NCBI RefSeq assembly: GCF_001622165.1
Contig: NZ_LVWG01000016.1
Location: 1 to 64,000 of the forward strand
Length of the DNA: 64,000 bases
From: Pelodictyon luteolum
Lineage (GTDB): Bacteria > Bacteroidota > Chlorobiia > Chlorobiales > Chlorobiaceae
Direction: 5' to 3'
Below the pieces are notes generated by a model, which was given only the letters and a program-made list of their open reading frames with translations, was not told the origin of the DNA and ran no database searches. Below, in pieces: positions 9,204-18,773 of the stretch; position 1 is the stretch's first letter; the number at the start of each line of letters is the position of its first letter. The translations under genes and the position numbers were made by a program.

Positions 9204-10582
9204 TCCTCCAGCCTCCCGACTTCGGACTTGAATCTGCGGCCGCGGTCTTCAAAGTCCCTGAACAGGTCGAAACTCGCGCACCCGGGAGAGAAGAGCACCG
9301 TCCGATCAGGCCCGGCTGCCTCGGCGGCAAGCCGCACGGCGTCCTCGAGCGTAGGAGCCTCGACGACCTCGACATCGGCACGGAATGCATCGGCGACTTT
9401 TTGTCGCGACTCGCCCATGGCGACGACAAGGACGGCCTTCTCCCGTATGAGGGCGGCAACTGCCGAATAGTCATTCCCCTTGTCACGCCCTCCGGCAATC
9501 AGCACGATGCGGCCGGGAACCGCCTCGAGCGCCTGACGCATGGCATTGACATTGGTGGCCTTAGAATCGTTGATCCAGTCCGAACCCCGCTTGCGGGCAA
9601 CGAACTCCTGGCGGTGCTCGACGCCGGGGAACTCCCTGAGCGCCTGAAGCACCGCATTTTCGTCCAGCCGGAGCGCCCGGACAAGGCCAATCGCTCCGAG
9701 GACATTGCTGTTATTGTGGTTGCCGCGGAAGCTCCCTTTCTGGAACTCGGAGGTATGGATCAGCCTCCGAAGGCCGGCATGCACCCATCCGTCTTCAAGG
9801 TAAACCCCGGAGGAAGGATCGCCCCCGACGGGCCCCGCCGTAGAGAAAGGCATGGTCGAAAACGGAAAGCCACCCCCGGAAAAACGCGCTCGAAGGATCG
9901 GATCGTCAGCGTTGTAGACGAGGGTCCCGGAGGGGCCGAGGTTCATCGAGATGCGGTACTTCGCTTCAGCGTAGCGCATGATGTCGCCACCGTACCGGTC
10001 GAGGTGGTCGGGCGTGATGTTGGTTATAAGGGCTGCCTCGGGCCGGAAGGAGCTGCAGCGCTCAAGCTGGTAGCTGCTGAGTTCGACAACAGCAATGTCT
10101 CCCTCATCCATCTCTTCGACCAGGGAAGAGAAGGGAACCCCGATATTGCCGACCCCGTAAGCCCGATACCCGGCGAGGCGACCGTCAGCCTCCGCCATCC
10201 GCTGTACAAGGGTCGCCGTCGTTGTTTTGCCATCCGTGCCGGTGATGCCCGCAATCCGGGCCCGGCAGAACCATGATGCCAATTCAATCTCACTGTGCAC
10301 GGGGATTTGACGCCGCTCGAGCTCCCGGATGACCGGCACACCGGGAGGAACACCGGGACTTACGACGGCAAAATCCGCATCGAACACCCTGTCCGAGTGC
10401 CCTTCAGACTCGATTTCCGCCCCTATCTGACAGAGTCGGCTTGCAGTATCAGGGTCCATTGCCCCTTTTTCGCTGAGCAGCACCTGTGCGCCGTTATGCA
10501 CCAACAGTTCAGCTGCAGCGCTCCCGCTCCGTCCGGCGCCGATCACCGACACCCGCCTGCCCTCAAGGTCCGCTCTCTTCAT
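9200..10582 (-). CDS. murD: UDP-MurNAc-L-Ala--D-Glu ligase MurD
   Basis: Cytoplasmic ligase adding D-glutamate to UDP-MurNAc-L-alanine. The N terminus [19 protein letters not shown] is the dinucleotide-like fold that binds the UDP moiety. The ATP loop is [15 protein letters not shown] at about residues 109-123. The central [12 protein letters not shown] and the [10 protein letters not shown] block are characteristic of MurD, and [12 protein letters not shown] follows. It is full length at 460 residues. It overlaps mraY and ftsW by 4 nt each within the dcw operon. Confidence 0.97.
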   Translation of the reverse strand: MKRADLEGRRVSVIGAGRSGSAAAELLVHNGAQVLLSEKGAMDPDTASRLCQIGAEIESEGHSDRVFDADFAVVSPGVPPGVPVIRELERRQIPVHSEIELASWFCRARIAGITGTDGKTTTATLVQRMAEADGRLAGYRAYGVGNIGVPFSSLVEEMDEGDIAVVELSSYQLERCSSFRPEAALITNITPDHLDRYGGDIMRYAEAKYRISMNLGPSGTLVYNADDPILRARFSGGGFPFSTMPFSTAGPVGGDPSSGVYLEDGWVHAGLRRLIHTSEFQKGSFRGNHNNSNVLGAIGLVRALRLDENAVLQALREFPGVEHRQEFVARKRGSDWINDSKATNVNAMRQALEAVPGRIVLIAGGRDKGNDYSAVAALIREKAVLVVAMGESRQKVADAFRADVEVVEAPTLEDAVRLAAEAAGPDRTVLFSPGCASFDLFRDFEDRGRRFKSEVGRLEE

Positions 10583-11685
10583 CTGAGTTTCAGTGTCATG
10601 AGGCTGGTGAGGAAAAAGAGGATGGTGACGATCCAGAAGCGGATGACGATCTTCTGTTCAGCCCAGCCCTTCAGCTGGAAATGGTGGTGGAGCGGCGCCA
10701 TAAGGAAAATCCGGCGCCCCTGTCCGAAACGCATCCGGGTATACTTGAAGTAGAGCACCTGCACCGACACCGAAAGGGTTTCCAGAAGAAAGGTCCCCGC
10801 CAGCACCGGAAGAAGGAGCTCCTGCTTGATGAGCAGCGCGATGACGGCGATGGCGCTGCCGAGCGCCAGCGATCCGGTATCGCCCATGAAGATCTCCGCA
10901 GGGTTGGAGTTGAACCAGAGGAACCCGACAGAAGCCATGACGATGGCCATGCATACCACGGCTATCTCTCCGCCGCCGGGAATGAACGGGATGCTGAGAT
11001 AGCTTGCGTAGACCGCGTTGCCGGCAAGGTAGGCGAAACCTCCAAGGGCGAAGACCACAATGGCCGAGCTCCCCGAGGCCAGCCCGTCAAGGCCGTCAGT
11101 GAGGTTGACTGCATTGGAGAGTGCCGTGATGATGAAAATGACCACAGGGATATAGAAGTAGCCGTAATCGATCGTCAGGTTCTTGAAGAACGGCACGGTA
11201 GTCTCCCGCATCAGCACAGAAAACGCAGGGTCAAGACTGGTGTATATGCCGACCACGAGGCCGAGCGAAACCTGCGCGGCGAGCTTCCAGCGGGGGGAAA
11301 GCCCGCCCTTGATCTTCAGCACGACCTTGCTGTAGTCATCGATGAATCCGACGATGCCCATCCAGAGAATGGCAAGCATGATCAGCCATACGTGCGGATC
11401 GTCGAATTTCGACCAGAGCAGCACTGACACCTCTATGGAAAAAATAATGAGCAGGCCGCCCATTGTCGGCAGGTCTTTTTTCTTCCGGTGTTCGGGAGGA
11501 GCCTCCTCCTTGACCGGCTCGATGAAACGCGAGCGGAGGTAGCCGATAAACCACGGGCCGGCCAGAAGGGTTATGAGGAGGGCCGTGATGGCAGCAGCGC
11601 TCGCCCTAAAGGTGAGATACTCGACAACACCGAGTCCGGGAGGACTGTAGGTACTGTTGATGTAATGCAGGAGATAGTAGAGCAT
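10579..11685 (-). CDS. mraY: Phospho-MurNAc-pentapeptide transferase MraY
   Basis: Integral membrane enzyme that transfers phospho-MurNAc-pentapeptide to undecaprenyl phosphate to form lipid I. The 368-residue sequence has ten or so transmembrane stretches. Signature motifs are [13 protein letters not shown] near residue 70, FIDDYSKV with the Asp pair, [34 protein letters not shown], and the histidine-rich [12 protein letters not shown] near the C terminus. It lies 10 nt after murF and overlaps murD by 4 nt. Confidence 0.97.
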   Translation of the reverse strand: MLYYLLHYINSTYSPPGLGVVEYLTFRASAAAITALLITLLAGPWFIGYLRSRFIEPVKEEAPPEHRKKKDLPTMGGLLIIFSIEVSVLLWSKFDDPHVWLIMLAILWMGIVGFIDDYSKVVLKIKGGLSPRWKLAAQVSLGLVVGIYTSLDPAFSVLMRETTVPFFKNLTIDYGYFYIPVVIFIITALSNAVNLTDGLDGLASGSSAIVVFALGGFAYLAGNAVYASYLSIPFIPGGGEIAVVCMAIVMASVGFLWFNSNPAEIFMGDTGSLALGSAIAVIALLIKQELLLPVLAGTFLLETLSVSVQVLYFKYTRMRFGQGRRIFLMAPLHHHFQLKGWAEQKIVIRFWIVTILFFLTSLMTLKLR

Positions 11686-11695
11686 AGGCCTCCGT

Positions 11696-13126
11696 TCAGC
11701 TTGTTTGTGTTCCCTGTTTCAGTGAGAGTAAAAGCGCCCCGGCCGTCTGTTCCAGGCGCATGCCTCGAGAGCCCTTGAAGAGCACCGCGTCACCGCTCCT
11801 GACTTCTTTGAGAAGGGCATGGAGCAATGCATCCCTTCCATTAAAATGCCCCCGGCATCGTTCCGGAAACTCCCGGCCGGCAAGATCGGCAAGCGCGCCG
11901 AAAGTAAAGAGCATATCGACGGGAAGGCCGGCAAGATAGCGTCCAACGCTCCGGTGCTCATCCTCTGCAGAGGCCCCGAGTTCAAGCATGTCGCCGATGA
12001 CGGCGATCCTCCGCCCGCTGCACGGCATATCGGCAAGGGTGTCGAGAGCGAGGCGCATAGAATCCGGATTGGCGTTATAGGTATCGTTGATGATGGTGAC
12101 ACCGCCTTCCTCCGAGAGCTCAAGCCGTTTCCATCCGGATTCGGGAAGGAGGCCTTCGAGGCCCGCCTTCACCTGTGCCGGAGAAAGGCCGAAGTGCAGT
12201 CCGACCGCCGCCGCGGCCACCGCGTTCTGTACGTTGTGCCGGCCGGTGAACTGCAGGGAGACATGCTCCCGCATGGCACCAGCCGTGAGGATGAACGATA
12301 CCCGTCCACCGGGGCCGACGACAACTGATTCTGCGCTGCAGAACCTTCCTTCCGGACTTCCTGTTCCATAGAGAAAGTGACGTTCGGGATCGGTTGCGGC
12401 ATCCGCGAGGCGAGGGTCATCGGCGTTGACAAAAATCGTGCCCCGGCACCGGTCGAGCCAGTCGAACAGCTTTCGCTCGGCATGGCTGACGCCATCAAGG
12501 TCAATGAGGAACTCGAGATGCTCGTGACCGATGTTGGTCAGAAGTCCGTCAGTCGGCCGTGCGATTGCGGTGAGCAGCTCCATCTCCCCGGGATGGTTGA
12601 TGCCCATCTCAACGACGGCTATTTCGGTGTCGCGTCGCATACCGAGCAACGTAAGGGGAACTCCGAGATGGTTATTGAAGTTGCCCCGGCTCACATGGAC
12701 CCGGAATCCGGTGCGAAGCACCGCCGCAGTCATCTCCTTCGTCGTGGTCTTGCCGTTGCTGCCGCCGATACCGACAACCGGAATCGGAAAGGTGTCGCGG
12801 TAGATCGACGCGAGTTCCTGCAAGCCTTTTTCGGTATCCTGCACTACGATGTAGGCTTTGCCTGGAGGAGGAAGCTGATCGCTCTCCAGGCTGTGCCACT
12901 CCCGTGACACCATCGCAAAGTCGACGCCGCGCCGGAACACATCCTGGACAAACTGGTGCCCGTCGGTCGAATCGCCTTTGAGCGCGATGAAGATTCCCGG
13001 CCCATCAATCGCCCTGGAATCAATGGCCGCTACCGGATCCTGCACCTCCCTGCGGGGGGGAGCTTCGGGGTTCAGGACCAGCTCTCCGCACTGCCTGAAG
13101 TTCTCCCATGTCAATACACCTTTCAT
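11696..13126 (-). CDS. murF: UDP-MurNAc-tripeptide--D-Ala-D-Ala ligase MurF
   Basis: Cytoplasmic ligase that completes the UDP-MurNAc-pentapeptide by adding D-Ala-D-Ala. The N-terminal domain contains [24 protein letters not shown], typical of MurE/MurF. The P-loop is [14 protein letters not shown] and the central motif is [11 protein letters not shown]. The C-terminal domain starts with [11 protein letters not shown] and ends with KGSRGMRLE, both MurF-specific. At 476 residues it is full length. No ddl gene is present in this window to supply the D-Ala-D-Ala substrate. It overlaps murE by 4 nt. Confidence 0.96.
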   Translation of the reverse strand: MKGVLTWENFRQCGELVLNPEAPPRREVQDPVAAIDSRAIDGPGIFIALKGDSTDGHQFVQDVFRRGVDFAMVSREWHSLESDQLPPPGKAYIVVQDTEKGLQELASIYRDTFPIPVVGIGGSNGKTTTKEMTAAVLRTGFRVHVSRGNFNNHLGVPLTLLGMRRDTEIAVVEMGINHPGEMELLTAIARPTDGLLTNIGHEHLEFLIDLDGVSHAERKLFDWLDRCRGTIFVNADDPRLADAATDPERHFLYGTGSPEGRFCSAESVVVGPGGRVSFILTAGAMREHVSLQFTGRHNVQNAVAAAAVGLHFGLSPAQVKAGLEGLLPESGWKRLELSEEGGVTIINDTYNANPDSMRLALDTLADMPCSGRRIAVIGDMLELGASAEDEHRSVGRYLAGLPVDMLFTFGALADLAGREFPERCRGHFNGRDALLHALLKEVRSGDAVLFKGSRGMRLEQTAGALLLSLKQGTQTS

Positions 13127-14694
13127 TCCCTCGATTCCTGTTCGGGTTTCGTTTTACCGTCTTTGCCTGCAATGCCTGCCGCCAACACCTCACGGTCAGA
13201 GAAGTGCTCCCGCACGCCAAGAACCTCCTGATAACACTCGTGCCCCTTGCCTGCGACGAGGAGGATGTCTCCGGGACGAAGCATACCTGCCGCCATGCGG
13301 ATAGCTGCCGCCCTATCGGCGATGCGAAGGGGCTCGCCTCCACCCATACCCGCCTCAATCTCGTCAAGGATAGCTTCGGGATCCTCGTCACGGGGATTGT
13401 CGGAGGTGATGAGCGCAAAATCGGCCATCTCCATAGCAATCCGTCCCATTTCCGGGCGCTTCTGCCGATCGCGGTTGCCGCCACAGCCGAACACGACGAT
13501 AAGCCTGCCGTCAGGGAGAAGAAGTTCTCGCAGGGTACCGAGCGCCTGTTGGAGCGCATCGGGGGTATGTGCGTAATCGACAATGGACATCCCCCTGATT
13601 CCGGGTCCCTCGACCAGCTCCATCCGCCCTTCGACACCGCGAAGCATTGGAACCGATGCAGCGACCGCCTGAACAGGGACGCCGAGCAGATGGGCTGCCG
13701 CGACGGCCTCCAGCATATTCATCACATTGAACCGTCCCGGCAGCCGGAACTCCTCTTCCAACTCCACGTCTCCGGGAAATGATAGTGCAACCACCGAGGA
13801 TCCCGCACCCTGACTGCGCACCAGCGCGCCATAGTTCCGGGCGCACCGAATGCCGCGGGACGGCATGGAGGTCAAAGAGCAACAGGCCCGCTGGTCCTCG
13901 GGTACCCTGGCCGCCATAAACGCAGCCTTCGGGTCATCGGTGTTGAATATCCCGAAGCCGCCAGGCGCAAGCTGGTCAAACAGGCTTCGTTTGGATTCCG
14001 CATAGGAATCCATCGTTGGATGGAAATCAAGGTGATCCGGCGTCAGATTGGTGTACACCGCCGCATGGAATGCGACCCCGTGGACCCTCTTGAGTTCAAG
14101 CGCATGCGAGGAAACCTCCATCGACACCGCACGGCAGCCGCCCTCTATCATCATCCGGAACAGGCGGTGCAGCCCATGGGCCTCGGGGGTGGTCCGTTCC
14201 AGCAGGATCTCCCGGTCTCCGATGAGGGCTTTACCCGTACCGATGTAGCCGCAGGCAATCCCGTTCATGGAGAGAATGGAGGAGATGAGGCGTGCTGTCG
14301 TTGTCTTTCCGTTCGTACCTGTCACACCGACAATCTTCAGCCGGTCAGCCGGATGACCGTAATATGCCGCCGCAATAAGGCTGAGCGCCCTGCGCGCATC
14401 CGGAACCCGGATGCAGGGCGGACCGTTAGCAGAGATATCCACGGGAAAGTCCTCCGAGACCACCGCCGATGCGCCTCCGGCGATGGCATCCTTGATGAAC
14501 TGTCGGCCGTCAGCGGCAAATCCCCTGACAGCAACAAACAGCGCTCCCGGCTCCACCTCCCGCGAGTCATTGGTGAGGGCCCGAACCATCACGCCCTCTG
14601 ACCCGCCTGCCACAACCGCATGCGGCCCCATCCCCCGGAGGATCTCCAGAAGAGCGACAGGCTGCATGCCGTCCAATAGGGTGTTGGGGTTCAT
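13123..14694 (-). CDS. murE: UDP-MurNAc-dipeptide--meso-DAP ligase MurE
   Basis: Cytoplasmic ligase adding the third stem-peptide residue. The P-loop is GVTGTNGKTTTARLI. The substrate-specificity tetrad is DNPR (in ALITSDNPRDEDPEA), which by family knowledge selects meso-diaminopimelate rather than lysine; this agrees with dapD in the same window. The N-terminal NDSREVEPGALFVAV and the C-terminal GKGHECYQEV are standard. It is 523 residues, a little longer than E. coli MurE. It overlaps ftsI and murF by 4 nt each. Confidence 0.97.
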   Translation of the reverse strand: MNPNTLLDGMQPVALLEILRGMGPHAVVAGGSEGVMVRALTNDSREVEPGALFVAVRGFAADGRQFIKDAIAGGASAVVSEDFPVDISANGPPCIRVPDARRALSLIAAAYYGHPADRLKIVGVTGTNGKTTTARLISSILSMNGIACGYIGTGKALIGDREILLERTTPEAHGLHRLFRMMIEGGCRAVSMEVSSHALELKRVHGVAFHAAVYTNLTPDHLDFHPTMDSYAESKRSLFDQLAPGGFGIFNTDDPKAAFMAARVPEDQRACCSLTSMPSRGIRCARNYGALVRSQGAGSSVVALSFPGDVELEEEFRLPGRFNVMNMLEAVAAAHLLGVPVQAVAASVPMLRGVEGRMELVEGPGIRGMSIVDYAHTPDALQQALGTLRELLLPDGRLIVVFGCGGNRDRQKRPEMGRIAMEMADFALITSDNPRDEDPEAILDEIEAGMGGGEPLRIADRAAAIRMAAGMLRPGDILLVAGKGHECYQEVLGVREHFSDREVLAAGIAGKDGKTKPEQESRE

Positions 14695-16718
14695 GAGGGG
14701 TTCCTGTTCCTCTTGCTGTGGGCGAGCGTCACCCTTATTTTTCTCCGCTCTTCTACTTTTGTTCCGGGTGCTTCACTCTGGCTCCTGACCAGTCCATCCT
14801 GCGGCCCGCTGTACTCCATTGAGAGTCCGAGCCATTTCAGAAGACGCTCGGCCTCCTCACGCGGCATGCCCCGAAGCTCAGGGACCGCCACCGAGACAAT
14901 GCGATTCAGCTCTGCCTGTTCCGACGAGCGAATGGAGAGATTTTTCTGCATTTCGCTTGAGCAGGCAATCATCCTCGATGCGATTGAACGGAACGAGGGA
15001 GCGGCTACAGTGGACGCATAATACGCTGGTTTGGGATCTTCAACAAGTACGATTATAGCATAGAGGGGGTCCTCAACGGGGAAATATCCCACAAACGAGG
15101 AGACATATACCGCCGTGCGGTAGGAACCGCCGCTCGCCCGCCGCGCCGTGCCTGTTTTTCCAGCCACACTGATTCCCTGGAGGGAAGCACTCACCGCCGT
15201 ACCGCTGTCTACAACAGCCTTAAAATATTCTGTCCCTATATATGCGGCGCTCTTTTCCGACATCACCCTGCCGACCCCTTCCGGCTCGAAGCTGCGCACG
15301 GTACGTCCACCAGCATCGGCAATCCTCCTGATAATGAACGGGCGCATCCGCTCCCCTCCGTTGGCAAGGGCTGCGTAGGCCTGCAGGATCTGCAGGGGGG
15401 TGGTCATGACCTGGTAGCCGTAGCCCATCCATGGAAGTGTGGTGCCGTCCCATTTTTCCAGCGGACGCACGGAACCCGGAAGTTCACCTATAAGGCCGAT
15501 CCCGGTTTTTTTGCCGAACCCGAACCGGCATACATAGTCGTAAAAGGTCTCTCGTCCGACCTCCATTGCGGTATTGGCCGAAACAATGTTGCTCGAGTAC
15601 ATGACCGCTTCACGGAAGGTGATATTGCCGTATGGCTCGTGGTCCGTGATTCTGAGATTGAAGATCGGCATGACCCCGTTGTGTGCAAAGACCATATCTT
15701 CGGCCTTGCGCCCGAGTTTCTCGGTAGCCGCCGTGGCCATAACGATTTTGAATGTGGATCCTGGCTCGAAGCTGTCGGTAACCGAACGGTTTCTGGCTTT
15801 TTCAGCTGTCCATGTCGCACGGTTGTTGAGGTTGAAGGTGGGGTTGTTGGCCATAGCAAGCACCTCGCCCGTCCTGACGTTCATGACGATGCCGGTGGCC
15901 GCCGAGGCGTTGTAGCGTTCCACGATTCCTGCAAGCTCATCCTCCACGATGCTCTGGATGTCGGCGTCGATGGTCAGCTCGACCGTATTGCCGGTAACGG
16001 CAGCTTCCTGACGGGCATCGGGTGCAGGGTACCGGTTCCCTGTTGCAGTCCGCTGATAGATGGTCGTGCCGTCGGTTCCGCGCAGTTCGCGATCGAGCTG
16101 TAGCTCAAGCCCGCTGGTGCCCCGGTTGCCGCTGCCGGTCAGACCGATGAGCTGGGCCGCGACATTCAGGTAGTAGCGCTGGTGTTCGCGGTCGTTCCAT
16201 ACACCCGGAATCTTCTCTTGCAGAAGAGGCAGCGCCTTTGCAATGGGAACTTTTCGGCCGAGCACCGCATTGCCCCGCTTTCGCCTCAGCTCTTTGAGGT
16301 AGGGGGCGCGACTGCCTCCGAGATGTCGGGCAAACAGGGTGGCGATGGCACCGGAGTTGTCAAAGGTCTTCTGGCGGCGGGTCCGGGGGTCGTTGACCGG
16401 ACGTCCCTTGCTGTCGAAGAGGGGGGTGCGGCGCACCACCTTCGGATCGGCATAGAACGATACCGACTCGATGCTCTCTGCAAGCATCCGGCCGTGGCGG
16501 TCAAGTATGTCACCCCTCCGGGCCGTGCTGGTGACCACCCGCTCATACTGCCTCGCGGCTTTGTCCTTGTAGATTGATCCATTGACGACCTGGATCTTGA
16601 AGAGCATAGCGATGATGGCCGTCATGAAGAAGGCGAACAGCAGCATGAGGACGCCGATCCTCCGGCCGAACCCCCGGTCGCTCCCGTGCATCTCTATACG
16701 CTCTTCGTTCATGCTCAC
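14691..16718 (-). CDS. ftsI: Septal penicillin-binding protein (FtsI/Spo0VD type) with PASTA domain
   Basis: Class B penicillin-binding protein that cross-links septal peptidoglycan as partner of FtsW. One N-terminal membrane anchor lies at about residues 21-40. Next come the dimerisation domain, beginning ARRGDILDRHGRML, and the transpeptidase domain with GSTFK (Ser321, Lys324), SSN at 375-377 and KTG at 521-523. A single PASTA repeat follows at about 612-672, which is absent from E. coli FtsI but common in Gram-positive and some other PBPs. Length is 675 residues. It lies between the ftsL-like gene (20-nt gap) and murE. Confidence 0.95.
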   Translation of the reverse strand: MSMNEERIEMHGSDRGFGRRIGVLMLLFAFFMTAIIAMLFKIQVVNGSIYKDKAARQYERVVTSTARRGDILDRHGRMLAESIESVSFYADPKVVRRTPLFDSKGRPVNDPRTRRQKTFDNSGAIATLFARHLGGSRAPYLKELRRKRGNAVLGRKVPIAKALPLLQEKIPGVWNDREHQRYYLNVAAQLIGLTGSGNRGTSGLELQLDRELRGTDGTTIYQRTATGNRYPAPDARQEAAVTGNTVELTIDADIQSIVEDELAGIVERYNASAATGIVMNVRTGEVLAMANNPTFNLNNRATWTAEKARNRSVTDSFEPGSTFKIVMATAATEKLGRKAEDMVFAHNGVMPIFNLRITDHEPYGNITFREAVMYSSNIVSANTAMEVGRETFYDYVCRFGFGKKTGIGLIGELPGSVRPLEKWDGTTLPWMGYGYQVMTTPLQILQAYAALANGGERMRPFIIRRIADAGGRTVRSFEPEGVGRVMSEKSAAYIGTEYFKAVVDSGTAVSASLQGISVAGKTGTARRASGGSYRTAVYVSSFVGYFPVEDPLYAIIVLVEDPKPAYYASTVAAPSFRSIASRMIACSSEMQKNLSIRSSEQAELNRIVSVAVPELRGMPREEAERLLKWLGLSMEYSGPQDGLVRSQSEAPGTKVEERRKIRVTLAHSKRNRNPS

Positions 16719-16738
16719 GCGTCCTTACGTTCTCTCGT

Positions 16739-17200
16739 TCAGGGTTCGATCTCGACAGGAGGTTCCGGCGAGGGGGCGAGCCCGAGCGCGGCGGCGTCCT
16801 TGGTGATACTGTGGATGCTCTGCAGCTCCCTGATCTTCAGTTCCTGGGCGGCAAGCACGCTTGAAGTCAGCTGGATATGGCTCCGGAGCCGCTCATTCTG
16901 TAGCGCCAGACTCTTGATGGCAATGGTGCTGTTGATCTGGAACAGGAAAAACCCCGTCCCCGCAAGCAGATACACGAACGAGCGCAACCGCAGAAGGCTC
17001 GAAAAATCAAATGAACCCGAACTTTCCTGCAATGCGTCGGCAGGGGCGGGTGATGCTGCCTGCGGCTCCTGTTCTACAGCAGCCTTGGCACCCTCCCGTG
17101 CGGGTAAGATGGCGGGAACAGGGGCCGACTGGCTAGGGCCCCTGAAAAAGAATGTCTGGATTCTGCTGAATGACGCAGGCAGCAAGCGCTCGCTGATCAC
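16739..17200 (-). CDS. FtsL-like divisome protein
   Basis: A 153-residue bitopic membrane protein sitting between rsmH and ftsI, the conserved ftsL position. An unusually long N-terminal cytoplasmic part of about 70 residues, rich in Ala, Pro and Glu, precedes one hydrophobic segment (FVYLLAGTGFFLFQI, about 75-89). A leucine-rich coiled-coil stretch (about 92-130) and a proline-rich end follow. FtsL stabilises the FtsQ-FtsB and FtsW-FtsI complex. FtsL sequences diverge too far for motif recognition, so the call is from position, topology and coiled coil. It overlaps rsmH by 4 nt. Confidence 0.75.
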   Translation of the reverse strand: MISERLLPASFSRIQTFFFRGPSQSAPVPAILPAREGAKAAVEQEPQAASPAPADALQESSGSFDFSSLLRLRSFVYLLAGTGFFLFQINSTIAIKSLALQNERLRSHIQLTSSVLAAQELKIRELQSIHSITKDAAALGLAPSPEPPVEIEP

Positions 17201-18180
17201 TGGACTCCTCCTGTTTTTTCTGCTACTCTGAGCTTTGCACTCCTCGACCTGGGATTGACCCGGACCTCATCTTCCGATGCAACAACCGCCTTTCGGGTGA
17301 CAGGGACCAGCACTCCTCTGGAGAGAGGCTCGCGGAGCCCGACGCCTTTCGGCCCCCAGTCGGATTTCGACTGTGCAGCGAAATACTGCTTCACAATCCG
17401 GTCCTCGAGCGAGTGATAGCTGATGACAGCCATCCGCCCGCCCGCCCCAAGCAGCGAGACCCCATCCTCGAGGACCCGATGCAGGACATCAAGCTCCCTG
17501 TTGACGGATATCCTGAGCGCCTGGAACACCCGCGACAGCGACCGTATGGCCGGCTGGCGGCCATGCACAACGCTCCGCACGATGTCCGAAAGTTCCTCGG
17601 TCGAGGAGAGTCGCCCGAGCTTCATCCGTGCGGCAACGACAGCCCGGGCTATCGCACGGCTCCGGGGCTCCTCGCCGTAGCGAAAAAAAATCGTGGCCAG
17701 TTCCCGCTCATCCGCCTCGTTGAGGAGGTCCGCCGCCGTCGTGGGCGCCGAACTGTCCATACGCATATCGAGCGGCCCTTTCTGCATATAACTGAACCCT
17801 CTCTCAGCCCTATCGATCTGGCGGGAAGAAACCCCGAGATCAAGCAGGATTCCTCTGGCCCGGGGCTCCATCCCTTTCTGCAGGGCCTCCCTCGATGCCA
17901 GCCGGGTGATGTCCTGGAAATTGCCTTTCACGGCAACCGCACTCCCGGAATAAGCCGCAAGGCGTGTGCCCGCCTCATGGAGGGCTTCATCATCCTGATC
18001 GATTCCGACGAGAAGCGAACCCTCAAGCCAGCCCCCGTTCTCCAGCGCCCGGAGGATGGCCATGGAATGGCCGCCACCACCGAGTGTGCCGTCCACATAA
18101 AGACCGGGGCCCCGGACCAGTGCATCTACGCATTCACGAAGAAGCACCGGGTCATGGTAGCTGTCAGGGGATCGGGGCAT
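17197..18180 (-). CDS. rsmH: 16S rRNA (cytosine1402-N4)-methyltransferase RsmH
   Basis: SAM-dependent methyltransferase acting on C1402 of 16S rRNA, formerly MraW. The N terminus HDPVLLRECVDAL is typical. The SAM-binding loop is VDGTLGGGGHSMAIL, followed by GIDQDDEAL. RGILLDLGVSSRQIDRAERGFSY and GPLDMRMD are RsmH signatures, as is AVISYHSLEDRIVKQYF toward the C terminus. Its 327 residues are normal. Its ATG shares one base with the mraZ TGA stop, so the two are probably translationally coupled. Confidence 0.97.
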   Translation of the reverse strand: MPRSPDSYHDPVLLRECVDALVRGPGLYVDGTLGGGGHSMAILRALENGGWLEGSLLVGIDQDDEALHEAGTRLAAYSGSAVAVKGNFQDITRLASREALQKGMEPRARGILLDLGVSSRQIDRAERGFSYMQKGPLDMRMDSSAPTTAADLLNEADERELATIFFRYGEEPRSRAIARAVVAARMKLGRLSSTEELSDIVRSVVHGRQPAIRSLSRVFQALRISVNRELDVLHRVLEDGVSLLGAGGRMAVISYHSLEDRIVKQYFAAQSKSDWGPKGVGLREPLSRGVLVPVTRKAVVASEDEVRVNPRSRSAKLRVAEKTGGVQ

Positions 18181-18641
18181 CAGAAATACCGCCCCGCAAG
18201 CGCAGCAAAGCGCCCGCTGCTGCCCTCAAGCACTTCGGATAGCCGTGCCGGCTCCCATACAATCATTTTGGTATCGGCCCCGATGATGACGACATCCCGG
18301 GAAATCCCCGCATGGTCAAGGAACTCCCTTGAAAGGGGAATGCGGCCCTGACGGTCGAGTTCGACCATCTCAAGGCTTTCATACATAAGGGTCTTCAGGA
18401 GGCGCTCATCCGGATGAAAATCCGAGAGCGCGGAAATAGTTCTGGCCATCTCCTCCCACACGTCGGGAAGATAGAGCTCCAGGGAACGGTCGGGTGACTT
18501 CATCACATAGAGTGAAGCCGGCTCCTTTTTGGAGTCAAGGCTCCCAAACGCCTCGGGGAACTTCCTGCGGAACCTCGCAGGAATCATCAGTCGCCCCTTT
18601 TCGTCGACCGCATGCCTCTCTTTTCCGATAAAACCTGCCAT
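18180..18641 (-). CDS. mraZ: Transcriptional regulator MraZ
   Basis: DNA-binding regulator at the head of the dcw cluster that in studied bacteria controls its own operon. It has two SpoVT/AbrB-like half domains, each with the DxxxR pattern: DEKGRLMIPARFR near residue 13 and DRQGRIPLSREFL near 90. I chose the start MAGFIGKERHAVDEKG, giving 153 residues, the usual size; a reading frame extends 61 codons upstream but would run through the probable operator and matches no known MraZ N terminus. Four TGG boxes lie 25-60 nt upstream of this start. Confidence 0.93.
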   Translation of the reverse strand: MAGFIGKERHAVDEKGRLMIPARFRRKFPEAFGSLDSKKEPASLYVMKSPDRSLELYLPDVWEEMARTISALSDFHPDERLLKTLMYESLEMVELDRQGRIPLSREFLDHAGISRDVVIIGADTKMIVWEPARLSEVLEGSSGRFAALAGRYF

Positions 18642-18665
18642 GGCGACGCTCACTATGCTACGATT

Positions 18666-18701
18666 GGGCCAAAACCTCCCATTTTTTACCATTTTCCACC
18701 A
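18666..18701 (-). promoter_or_regulatory. Probable MraZ operator (four TGG boxes, 10-bp period)
   Basis: On the coding strand of mraZ, TGG triplets begin at 18701, 18691, 18681 and 18671 (TGGTGG, TGGTAA, TGGGAG, TGGCCC), each exactly 10 bp after the last. The array ends 25 nt before the mraZ ATG. MraZ of E. coli and Mycoplasma binds direct repeats of TGGG-type boxes spaced by about one helical turn upstream of its own gene, so autoregulation of the dcw cluster is likely. A perfect TATAAT occurs on both strands at 18745-18752, but no convincing -35 was seen for either direction. Confidence 0.7.
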
Positions 18702-18773
18702 CCTCAAATGTATAAAAAAGGATGCACTAAAAAAATATTCCATTATTATAATGGAGGACATGGCCCCCCACTT

